From Gemmatimonadota bacterium (GTDB lineage Bacteria > Gemmatimonadota > Gemmatimonadetes > Longimicrobiales > Gaopeijiaceae), in NCBI GenBank assembly GCA_022822425.1, contig JAJEBS010000226.1, positions 1 through 41,560 of the forward strand: a stretch of 41,560 nucleotides of DNA. The letters are read 5' to 3'. Positions within the stretch are counted from its first letter, which is position 1; the number at the start of each line of letters is the position of its first letter. The notes below the pieces were generated by a model. The model made no database searches. It had not been told where the DNA came from and saw only the letters and a list, made by a program, of their open reading frames with translations. This document shows positions 1 to 6,800 of the stretch, in pieces. Made by a program: the position numbers and the translations under genes.

Positions 1-845
1 GGGCCGGTGGCGTTGAAGTCGCCGGCGGTGCCGTCCTCGGCCAGGCGCACGATCCATTCGGTGATGTCGCGCTGGTCGATGATCTGGTTGGCGTGCTCCG
101 GGTTACCGGGGGCGAGCACCTCGCCGCCCTCGAAGATGCGCAGCGGCCAGTAGGTGAAGCGGTCGGTGCGGTCGCCGGGGCCCACGATCAGGCCCGGCCG
201 GACGATGGTGGCGCGGCCCGGGAAGGCGGCGTGGGCGATATCCTCGCTCAGCGCCTTCATGAGCCCGTAGTGGGCTTCATCCCCGTCCTGCCAGCCGTCG
301 GGAGGCGTGAAGCGCTCCGAGTCCTCGTCGATGAGATGCTCGTAGAGGACGCGGTCCTTGTGCTCGTACGCGAGCCCGGGGCTCACATAGGCCGAAATCG
401 AGGAGACGAAGATGTACTGCTCGGCGGCGTCCCGCAGCAGCTCGGTGCTCAACTGCGCCCAGCGATAGTTCTGCGTGTTGTTGTCGAGCACGACGTCCCA
501 GTTGCGGCCCTCGAGGGCGCCCAGGTCGCCGTCGCGGTCGCCGATGAGGTGCTCCACGTCGGGAAGGTCGGCCTGAGCGCGCCCGCGGGTGAAGATGGTC
601 ACCTCGTGCCCACGCTCCACCGCGTAGCGAACCATGTGCGGGCCGATGAAGCCGGTGCCGCCCAGGATGAGCAGCCGCTTGGGCGTGGGCGCCTGCTGGG
701 TCCAGAGACCGGAGTCGTCGCCGGCACGACGCGTACGCGTGCCGTTGGAGGAGGCGAGGCCGAGGCCGGGGGTGCCGAGACCGAGTCCCAGTCCGGCCGC
801 GGTGATTCCGGTCGTGCGCAGAAAGTCTCGGCGCGTCGGTTTCAT
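1..845 (-). CDS. Tat-exported NAD-dependent epimerase/dehydratase (3' end outside window)
   Basis: The frame starts at the ATG read from 845 and stays open to the window edge, giving 281 codons without a stop. The N-terminus has a twin-arginine signal (TRRDFLRTTG) followed by a Gly/Ala/Leu-rich stretch, so the protein is probably exported folded by Tat. A Rossmann NAD-binding motif follows at about residues 61-75 (LLILGGTGFIGPHMVRYA, then a basic TRGR that would suit NADP). Further on come VSSISAYV and a YGLMKAL segment, which fits the YxxxK catalytic pair of extended SDR/epimerase enzymes if the spacing is counted loosely. Exported epimerase-like proteins of this type occur in several environmental phyla; substrates are unknown. 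The gene follows the lipoprotein gene by 15 nt on the same strand, so the two are probably co-transcribed. Family assignment is firm, reaction unknown. Confidence 0.85.
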   Translation of the reverse strand, partial: MKPTRRDFLRTTGITAAGLGLGLGTPGLGLASSNGTRTRRAGDDSGLWTQQAPTPKRLLILGGTGFIGPHMVRYAVERGHEVTIFTRGRAQADLPDVEHLIGDRDGDLGALEGRNWDVVLDNNTQNYRWAQLSTELLRDAAEQYIFVSSISAYVSPGLAYEHKDRVLYEHLIDEDSERFTPPDGWQDGDEAHYGLMKALSEDIAHAAFPGRATIVRPGLIVGPGDRTDRFTYWPLRIFEGGEVLAPGNPEHANQIIDQRDITEWIVRLAEDGTAGDFNATG

Positions 846-860
846 GATGTGTGCTCCGTG

Positions 861-1319
861 TTACTGGCGCGCCAGCGTACCCGAGAGGATCACGCGCCCG
901 CAGAAGTCGGTGTCGGCATGCTCGGAGATCTCCGCGCTTCTTCCAAAGAACCTGACGGTTGAGCTGAGCGTTCTGGTGGGGCCACAAAACTCCTCGCTGA
1001 CCGAGGAGGCCGAGAAGCCCCCGTCCGTCAGTTCGAGGAACCCGGTGGCGTCCAGCGTTCCGGTAACCGCGGGAATCGACTCGATTCTGCCCGAAGCCTG
1101 GATCTCGCCGGTAATCGTCACGCTTTCCCCGGCCTGTTCGACGACGACCTGCATCGATCCCTGTATGCCCTGCCGGTTCAGCAGGAGCTGGACGATGAAC
1201 GAACCGTTGTAGGTGCCCGTGACATCGGGAATCGGTCCGGTCGGCTCGTCATCGCCGCATGCGGTCCCGGCAAGCGCAAGGACGACCGCCGCCAGCCCTC
1301 GTCGCCATCGCTGCGTCAT
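861..1319 (-). CDS. Small lipoprotein of unknown function
   Basis: This 152-residue protein starts with basic residues, a hydrophobic segment and a lipobox (LAGTAC at about 17-22), then an acidic GDDEPTGP spacer, so it is a lipidated envelope protein. The mature part (VTGTYNGSF, later GTLDATGFLEL and FCGRVILSGTL) reads as short beta strands, resembling small beta-barrel or lipocalin-like lipoproteins with a TG-x-Y-x-G start. Two later cysteines (in EFCGP and DFCGR) could form a disulfide in the periplasm. It lies 15 nt upstream of the epimerase gene on the same strand and is divergent from the MerB-like gene. No specific function can be assigned. Confidence 0.75.
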   Translation of the reverse strand: MTQRWRRGLAAVVLALAGTACGDDEPTGPIPDVTGTYNGSFIVQLLLNRQGIQGSMQVVVEQAGESVTITGEIQASGRIESIPAVTGTLDATGFLELTDGGFSASSVSEEFCGPTRTLSSTVRFFGRSAEISEHADTDFCGRVILSGTLARQ

Positions 1320-1505
1320 AATCCTGTCCGACCTCCTGTCACGCCCATCCGTTATGCGCCCTTCGTCTGATCGGAAAGCCTAGCCGCGGGATGGCAAGGC
1401 TGCAACGGGTCGCGTGGGGCTGGACGTTTCGGCAGCGGCTCACCATGGTGCCGGGATGAGTGCAGAGACGGATGTTGCCTGGCGTTGGAGCATGGGGAGA
1501 CCGTG
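1320..1505. other. Divergent intergenic region, lipoprotein / MerB-like operon
   Basis: This 186-nt spacer lies between divergent starts and must carry both promoters. I cannot point to convincing -35/-10 boxes. The only clear element is a Shine-Dalgarno-like GGGGAGA at 1494-1500, placed for a GTG start at 1506 (6 nt after GGAG). Other possible starts in the same frame are TTG 1485 and GTG 1503. Confidence 0.4.
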
Positions 1506-2189
1506 GTGACAGGACGAGTTGGCGCATTCGCGTGGCGCTTGCGCGGCCACCTGTACCGGAGAATCCGTGAATCGGGGATGGTCCCCGGCCGCGCCGAACT
1601 TGGCGAGAGACTGGGAGCCGGTGCCGGCGATGTGGATCGAGCTCTGGCCTGCCTGGCGGAAGCTCACATCCTGGTTCTGGACGAGCCGGGCGAAATCCGG
1701 ATGGCTCATCCCTTTTCGGCCGTTGAGACGCCCTTCCGGGTGCGTACGCAATGGACGGACTACTGGGCCAACTGCGCCTGGGATGCGCTCGCGATCCCGC
1801 TGCTCCTCGACGTCGACGGCCGGACGCGAACCGCGTGCCCCCGGTCGGGCGCCGCGATCGACCTGGCGGTGACCAACGGGCGGGTCGAACCTGCCGACGG
1901 CGCGGTGGTCCGCTTCCCCGTGCCGGCCAGGCGCTTCTGGGACGACATCGGCTACACCTGACGCAACATCCTGGCCTTCCGGTCGGAAGCGGATGCGGCC
2001 CGGTGGGCGGCGAGGCGGCGTGTCGACCCGGGCGCGACAGTGCCGGTCGAGACGCTGGGCAGGCTGAGCCGCGGGTGGTACGCGGGCCGCCTGAGCGACC
2101 ATTGGCGTCCCTCAACGGCGGAGACGAAGCAGGCCCTCCTGCGCGAGGCGGGTCTCGGAGGTGCCTTCTGGCAGCTCCAACCGTCATGA
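1506..2189 (+). CDS. MerB-family (organomercurial lyase-like) protein, candidate selenoprotein with in-frame TGA
   Basis: The reading frame is open from GTG 1506 to TGA 1959-1961, then open again in the same frame for 75 codons to TGA 2187-2189, giving 227 residues if the first TGA is decoded. The N-terminal ~60 residues look like the winged-helix region of MerB relatives (PGRAELGERLGAGAGDV), followed by MAHPFSAVETPFRVR. The catalytic core motif NCAWDALAIP carries Cys90 and Asp93, matching Cys96 and Asp99 of MerB. The TGA is codon 152 in DDIGYT-U-RNILAFRSE, 62 residues after Cys90; MerB has 63 between Cys96 and catalytic Cys159, and the local alignment (FCCHVHFFAS versus TURNILAFRS) puts the TGA at Cys159. 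After the TGA the protein continues with family-like sequence (WAARRRVDPGATVP, SDHWRP, FWQL). MerB cleaves carbon-mercury bonds; the substrate here is not proven. The stop overlaps the next gene's ATG. The alternatives are a single-base nonsense mutation or a sequence error. Confidence 0.8.
1976..1989 (+). promoter_or_regulatory. Candidate bacterial SECIS hairpin downstream of the TGA
   Basis: CTTCC (1976-1980) pairs perfectly with GGAAG (1985-1989) around a GGTC tetraloop (1981-1984). The loop starts 20 nt after the TGA. In the E. coli fdhF SECIS, as I recall it, the apical loop is also GGUC and starts 19 nt after the UGA, and SelB recognises the loop G and U. A wider pairing of GGCC at 1973-1976 with GGCC at 1997-2000 could lengthen the stem with a bulge. 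Caution: the hairpin encodes the conserved peptide FRSE (TTC CGG TCG GAA), so part of the self-complementarity follows from the protein code. Confidence 0.6.
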
Positions 2190-3244
2190 GGATCTCGACG
2201 GCGCTCGTGGTCGCGGCCGCCGCCGCGTGCGCCGACTCCACGCGCGCGACCTCCGTCGTGGGCGAGCCACTCGAGGGCTGCCCCGATCCCGGCGCGGGCA
2301 CCACGATCGGAGGGCTTCGAGGAACCGGGAGAGACGCCACCCCGTCTCCCGTCCGCCGGCTGGTGCTCATGGGAGGCGGCCCGGAGGAGGACGGCGCCGC
2401 CCGCCGTTTCGCCGAAGCGGCCGCCGGAGGCGACATCGTCGTGTTGCGCGCAACCGGCTCGCTGACCAGCTATCCGGACTACTTCTCGGCGGAGTTGGCC
2501 CCCAGTCCGGCTCCGGCCTCGGTGGTCACGATTCGCACAGACACCCCTCCGCTGGCGGACCACCCGAGCGTCCTCTGCCGCCTCGACAGAGCGGAAGCGA
2601 TATGGCTCGCGGGTGGCAGCCAGTGGGACTATCTCGGACGATGGCCGCATCCGGTCCACGTAGCCATCCGGGAAGCGTGGCGGCGCGGCGCGGCCATGGG
2701 CGGAACCAGCGCAGGAGCGGTTTCGATGGGCGAAGCCGTATTCGACGCCCGGCACGGTACCGTGACATCGGCTGAGGCGCTCGCGGATCCGGCGGACGTC
2801 TCGGTCAGCGTCGGGCCATCCAACCTGCCCCAGCCCGAGCTTCGCAACATGATCGTGGACTCCCACTTCACGGAGCGGTCCCGTGAGGGACGGCTCCTCG
2901 CCTTCCTCGGGCGTCTGCTGGCTCAGCACCGCTCGGGTTCCTTCATCGGGATCGGGATCGACGAAGGGGTCGCGCTCGAGATCGAGGACGACGGCTACAG
3001 GGTGTCCTCGGCGCGAGGCGGGGCCGTCTGGATGTATGAGGCGACCGGTCCCGCCGTCGTTCGGCCCGGCAGGCCGCTCTCGCTGGACGGCATACGGCGC
3101 GTGCGGCTGGCGGATGGCGCCTCGGGTCGCTGGCCCTTCCTGTTCGAGGAGGCCGAGCGTGTTCAGGAGCTCGTGGTGGAGGAGGGGGTGGTGCGGATCC
3201 AGGGCGCGAGCACCGCGGCCGACCGCCGATCAGAACTCCGGTAG
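2186..3244 (+). CDS. Cyanophycinase-like peptidase S51 lipoprotein
   Basis: The start ATG at 2186 overlaps the MerB-like stop in an ATGA, which indicates translational coupling. The 352-residue product begins with a short hydrophobic signal and a lipobox-like AAAC at about residues 12-15, so it is probably lipidated. The body matches the cyanophycinase / S51 serine peptidase fold: VLMGGGPEED near residue 62, LAGGSQWDYL before the active site, and the nucleophile motif GGTSAGAVSMGE with Ser175. IGIGIDEGVALEI in the later part is also typical of the family. Cyanophycinases cut the beta-Asp-Arg polymer cyanophycin, but secreted relatives in other bacteria are generic or unknown peptidases, so the substrate is open. 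The link with a MerB-like gene is unusual. Confidence 0.85.
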   Translation: MRISTALVVAAAAACADSTRATSVVGEPLEGCPDPGAGTTIGGLRGTGRDATPSPVRRLVLMGGGPEEDGAARRFAEAAAGGDIVVLRATGSLTSYPDYFSAELAPSPAPASVVTIRTDTPPLADHPSVLCRLDRAEAIWLAGGSQWDYLGRWPHPVHVAIREAWRRGAAMGGTSAGAVSMGEAVFDARHGTVTSAEALADPADVSVSVGPSNLPQPELRNMIVDSHFTERSREGRLLAFLGRLLAQHRSGSFIGIGIDEGVALEIEDDGYRVSSARGGAVWMYEATGPAVVRPGRPLSLDGIRRVRLADGASGRWPFLFEEAERVQELVVEEGVVRIQGASTAADRRSELR

Positions 3245-3261
3245 GGCGCGTGCCTCCCGGT

Positions 3262-4629
3262 CTATCTCCCCGCTTCGACCCGCACGCAGGCCCGCCGCAG
3301 CCGCTCCACCCCCTCTGCGACCTCCTCGCGGGTGATCAGCATCGAGGGGCCGATGCGGATCACGTGGCCGCCCATGCCGCCGAGGCCGATGAGCACGCCT
3401 TCCTCGCGCGCGGCCTCCAGGAGCGCCTTGCCGAGCTTGGCGCCGGGCTCTTTGGTGACGGGGTCCTCCACCAGTTCCAGGGCGATCATCAGCCCCATTC
3501 CGCGCACGTCGCCGATCCACGGATGGTCGCGCTGGAGCGCTTCCAGCCCTTCGCGTAACTGGCGTCCACGCACGGCGGATCGGGCGGGCGTGTCCTCCTC
3601 GACCATCACGTCCATGGTCGCGCGCGCGGCCGCCATCGACACCGGGCTGCCCCCGTAGGTGGAGAAGGTGAGGCCCGTCCAGGCGGCCGCGATCTCCTCG
3701 CGGGCCAGGGTGCCGCCCACGGGGAAACCGTTCGCGACTCCTTTGGCGACTACCATGATGTCGGGCTCGACCTCCCAGTGCTCAATGCCGAACCAGCGGT
3801 CGCCGGTGCGCCCGAACCCGGCCTGCACCTCGTCGCAGATGAACACGCCCCCGTACGCGCGGATCACCTCGGCGGCACGCGTGTGGTATTCCGGCGGCGG
3901 AACAATGTAGCCACCCACCCCCTGGATGGTCTCGGCGAGCAGCGCAGCGGGGCGCCCCGTGGTCGTGGTCTCGATCACCTCGACCAACTCGTCGATGTAG
4001 CGGTCGACATTGGCGCCGTCGGCGTGCCGGTACGGATACGGCGCGATGGCGTGCCGGATCGGGGCCATCGCCGGAAGCGGCTTCCACTGGGCCTGGCCGG
4101 TCAGGCCCGTAGCCAGCGTGCTGCGCCCGGAGTAGCCGAGCCGCAGGCCGATGATCTCGCTGCGCCGGGTATGCATCTGCGCCAGCATGACCGCGGTTTC
4201 GATGGCCTCTGTGCCGCTGTTGGTGAACATGACCTGGTCGAGGCCGGCAGGCGCGAGACCGGCAAGCCGCTCGGCCGCGGCCACGTAGGGCTCCGTCACA
4301 TAGAGGTTCGAGGTGTGGCCCAGGCGGGCGACCTGATCCTGCACGGCGGCAACCACTCTCGGGTGACAGTGTCCGATGGACGTGGTCAGAATGCCCGCGA
4401 AGAGGTCGAGATACTCTCGCCCGTCAGCGCCCCTGGCCCGCACTCCCTCCGCCTCCACGAGCACCAGGGGCCCGTCGTACAGCGGCTTGACGCAGGGGAA
4501 GATGGAGGCGCGCTGGCGCTCGATCAGTTCGGCCGCATCGACCTCTCGCGAGTCGGGCGCACCCGACTCCGCCACCTGCGGGCGCGCCTCTGCCGCTGGC
4601 GCTGGAGCCACGGTCCCGGGAGCCGTCAT
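3262..4629 (-). CDS. Class III aminotransferase (AGXT2 / omega-aminotransferase type)
   Basis: This 455-residue PLP enzyme has the full fold-type I, class III layout: NSGTEAIETA (phosphate binding, about 137-146), CDEVQAGFGRTG with the PLP-ring Asp266, and Lys296 in VVAKGVANGFPVGG. The C-terminal small domain ends with VIRIGPSMLITREEV. Members move an amino group from beta- or omega-amino acids (beta-alanine, aminoisobutyrate, GABA) or alanine to pyruvate, glyoxylate or 2-oxoglutarate. The usual GYHGR motif reads GYSGR here, a minor substitution. It lies 19 nt downstream of mmsA on the same strand, so aminoisobutyrate or beta-alanine is a plausible substrate, with mmsA oxidising the resulting semialdehyde. 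Family is certain; substrate is inferred from the neighbour. Confidence 0.92.
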   Translation of the reverse strand: MTAPGTVAPAPAAEARPQVAESGAPDSREVDAAELIERQRASIFPCVKPLYDGPLVLVEAEGVRARGADGREYLDLFAGILTTSIGHCHPRVVAAVQDQVARLGHTSNLYVTEPYVAAAERLAGLAPAGLDQVMFTNSGTEAIETAVMLAQMHTRRSEIIGLRLGYSGRSTLATGLTGQAQWKPLPAMAPIRHAIAPYPYRHADGANVDRYIDELVEVIETTTTGRPAALLAETIQGVGGYIVPPPEYHTRAAEVIRAYGGVFICDEVQAGFGRTGDRWFGIEHWEVEPDIMVVAKGVANGFPVGGTLAREEIAAAWTGLTFSTYGGSPVSMAAARATMDVMVEEDTPARSAVRGRQLREGLEALQRDHPWIGDVRGMGLMIALELVEDPVTKEPGAKLGKALLEAAREEGVLIGLGGMGGHVIRIGPSMLITREEVAEGVERLRRACVRVEAGR

Positions 4630-4648
4630 CGGATTGTGTTCACCCGTG

Positions 4649-6127
4649 TTACCACCGCGTGATCACCACGCGCTTGTCGGTGAAGAACTCGACGGAGTCA
4701 CGGCCCTGGGCCTTGAGATCGCCGAAGAAGGAGCCGCGCGAGCCTCCGAAGGGGAAGAAGGCCATCGGCGCCGCCACGCCGATGTTGATGCCGATCATGC
4801 TGATGCCTGCGTGGTAGCGGAACTCGCGTGCCGCGCGTCCGCTCGTCGTGAAGATCGAGGTGGCGTTGCCGTACTCGCTCCGGTGCATGAGCTCGATGGC
4901 GTCCTCGACGGTATCGGCCCTGGACATCCCCATCACCGGCCCGAAGATCTCGTCCTTGCCGATCGCCATGTCGGGATGCACGTCCTCGAAGATGGTCGGG
5001 CCGACCCAGTTGCCGTCGGGGTAGCCGGGCACCCGGGCGTCGCGACCATCCATCGTCAGCGACGCGCCTTCCTTCACGCCGCTGTCGATATAGCCCACCA
5101 CCCGGTCGCGGTGGCTGGCGGAGATCACCGGGCCCATGTCCACCCCGTCCTCGAGCCCGTTGCCCACGCGCAGGGAGGCCGAGCGGTCGAGAATGCGCTC
5201 GCGGATGTTCGCGTAGGCGTCGGCCACGCCCACCACGACGCTGCCCGCGAGACAGCGCTGCCCGGCCGAGCCGAAGATCGACGACACCACCGCGTCGGCG
5301 ACCAGGTCGTAGTCCGCGTCCGGGAGCACGATCATGTGGTTCTTGGCCCCGCCGAGCGCCTGCACGCGCTTGCCGGCCGCGCCCGCCTTCCGGTACAGGA
5401 TGCGCGCGACTTGGCTCGAGCCCACGAAGGACACCCCCGCGATACCGGGATGCTCGAGCAGGGCGGTCACCGCCTCCCGGTCGCCGTGCACGACATTGAG
5501 GACGCCCGGGGGCAGCCCCGCCTGCTCGGCCAGCTCCACCACCCGCTGGTGGGTGAGCGGATCCTGCTCGCTGGGCTTGAGCACCACCGTGTTGCCCGCC
5601 GCCACGGCGTAAGGCCAGAACCACATCGGGATCATCACGGGGAAGTTGTAGGGAGAGACGACGGCGAAGACCCCGAGCGGCTGCCGGATAGCCTCGCAGT
5701 CGATGCCCGGCGCCACGTCCTCCAGTATATCGCCCATCATCAGCGTGGGGATGCCGCAGGCGTGTTCGACGTTCTCGATTCCGCGCTGAAGCTCGCCCCG
5801 GCACTCGTCCAGGTTCTTTCCGTGTTCGATGACCAGGGAGCGGGCCAGCGCGTCCTTGTGCTCGTCGAGCAGATGCTTCAGACGGAAGAGCACCCGGGCG
5901 CGGTCGACCGCGGGCGTGCGGCGCCAACCGGGGAAGGCCGCGGTGGCTGCGGCGACGGCGGTGTCCACATCCGCGCCCGTGGAGAGCGGCACCCGTCCCA
6001 GCGGCTCACCGGTGGTGGGATTTGTTACGGGCAGCGACCCCGTGCCCGATGGCGCCGTCCAGCGGCCCGCGACGTAATTGCGGATGGGCTGGGAGGAAGG
6101 GTCGATGGTGGCGGTATCGGCGGACAT
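4649..6127 (-). CDS. mmsA: CoA-acylating methylmalonate-semialdehyde dehydrogenase
   Basis: The protein (492 residues, normal family length) matches MmsA/IolA end to end. It has the NAD-binding aldehyde dehydrogenase core (SPYNFPVMIPMWF, LKPSEQDP), the catalytic Cys292 in FGSAGQRCLAGS, and the very conserved ending FFGDLKAQGRDSVEFF then TDKRVVITRW. It converts methylmalonate semialdehyde (or malonate semialdehyde) plus CoA and NAD to propionyl-CoA (or acetyl-CoA) with CO2, in valine, thymine or beta-alanine breakdown. It is the first gene of a two-gene unit with the aminotransferase downstream. A pair of direct repeats lies about 100 bp upstream. Confidence 0.96.
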   Translation of the reverse strand: MSADTATIDPSSQPIRNYVAGRWTAPSGTGSLPVTNPTTGEPLGRVPLSTGADVDTAVAAATAAFPGWRRTPAVDRARVLFRLKHLLDEHKDALARSLVIEHGKNLDECRGELQRGIENVEHACGIPTLMMGDILEDVAPGIDCEAIRQPLGVFAVVSPYNFPVMIPMWFWPYAVAAGNTVVLKPSEQDPLTHQRVVELAEQAGLPPGVLNVVHGDREAVTALLEHPGIAGVSFVGSSQVARILYRKAGAAGKRVQALGGAKNHMIVLPDADYDLVADAVVSSIFGSAGQRCLAGSVVVGVADAYANIRERILDRSASLRVGNGLEDGVDMGPVISASHRDRVVGYIDSGVKEGASLTMDGRDARVPGYPDGNWVGPTIFEDVHPDMAIGKDEIFGPVMGMSRADTVEDAIELMHRSEYGNATSIFTTSGRAAREFRYHAGISMIGINIGVAAPMAFFPFGGSRGSFFGDLKAQGRDSVEFFTDKRVVITRW

Positions 6128-6222
6128 GGCGTCAACTCCCGCAGATGGCGGCAGGAAGGGGCAGGGCGGCGGCCTCGGACCGGGAAACGGCTCTCAACCG
6201 ACGGTCGAAGGATAGCTCTGAA

Positions 6223-6250
6223 GTGTCAAAACTGGTCCCATTGGTGTCAA
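6223..6250 (-). promoter_or_regulatory. Two TTGACAC direct repeats upstream of mmsA
   Basis: Read on the mmsA strand, TTGACAC occurs at 6250-6244 and again at 6229-6223, a 21-bp period that is two helical turns. They lie about 100-120 bp upstream of the mmsA start in the 216-nt spacer to the DUF1971-like gene. Each copy also resembles a -35 box, but I see no matching -10 at 16-18 nt. A dimeric activator or repressor site is the better guess; it is not proven. Confidence 0.35.
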
Positions 6251-6343
6251 GGGAAGATCGGGGCAGAACTTGAAGGTCCGCCTGGACGGGGTGACGGTTC
6301 GAGATCGGCCATGACCCGGAGGCGGAGCGTCACCGTCCCCTGC

Positions 6344-6631
6344 TCAGTCCCGCCTTTTCCGGAAGAAGTCGATCCGGCACCGTACCGGGCCATCGACAGC
6401 CACGTGGTGACGCATGCGGGGATGGATCGTAACCCGGTCCGGCGCGGAGATCGTCCGCGTCTCGCCCGTTTCGAGATTCACGAATCGCAGACTGCCCTCC
6501 AGGACGTTAAGCACGCCCCAGTGCCCGGGCGCGAGGGCATGCTCCCGCTGCAGCGCGTCCGGAAGCGTGTCCTGCGTGAAGATGGGGGAACTGTTGGCGG
6601 GGACGAGTCCGTCGGGCAGGGGATCGTACAT
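6344..6631 (-). CDS. DUF1971-like small cupin protein
   Basis: The gene most likely starts at the ATG read from 6631 (MYDPLPDGLVP), giving 95 residues. The frame runs open further upstream to 6802, but that extension is low-complexity and overlaps the peptidase start. The sequence LPDALQREHALAPGHWGVLNVLEGSLRFV, written here only as two halves, LPDALQREHALAPG and HWGVLNVLEGSLRFV, is characteristic of the DUF1971 family, which is also found fused or next to TehB-like tellurite-resistance methyltransferases. HPRMRHHVAVDGPVRCRIDF is a cupin-like end with possible His ligands. The biochemical role is not established. It is divergent from the S9 peptidase. Confidence 0.8.
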   Translation of the reverse strand: MYDPLPDGLVPANSSPIFTQDTLPDALQREHALAPGHWGVLNVLEGSLRFVNLETGETRTISAPDRVTIHPRMRHHVAVDGPVRCRIDFFRKRRD

Positions 6632-6800
6632 GGCGCGCGATGATTGATGGGTTCCTGGATTCCTCTTGTTTGATGGGCCGGACGGCGGGCCTCGCAGCAC
6701 TCTCTCGATTGGCCTCCCGCACCGGGATTGTCGTTGCACCGGTGGAGGCCATCGGGCCATCTTCCTCAAGCAAACCGTTTCCCCGCATCGGAGGAAGGCC

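Noticed and set aside
1485-1961. A 158-residue gene that ends at the TGA at 1959
   Set aside because: The same frame continues in family-like sequence to 2189; the truncated form would lack the second catalytic residue of MerB relatives.
4376-6643. A 755-residue frame antisense to mmsA
   Set aside because: His/Arg-rich antisense shadow of mmsA, a highly conserved gene.
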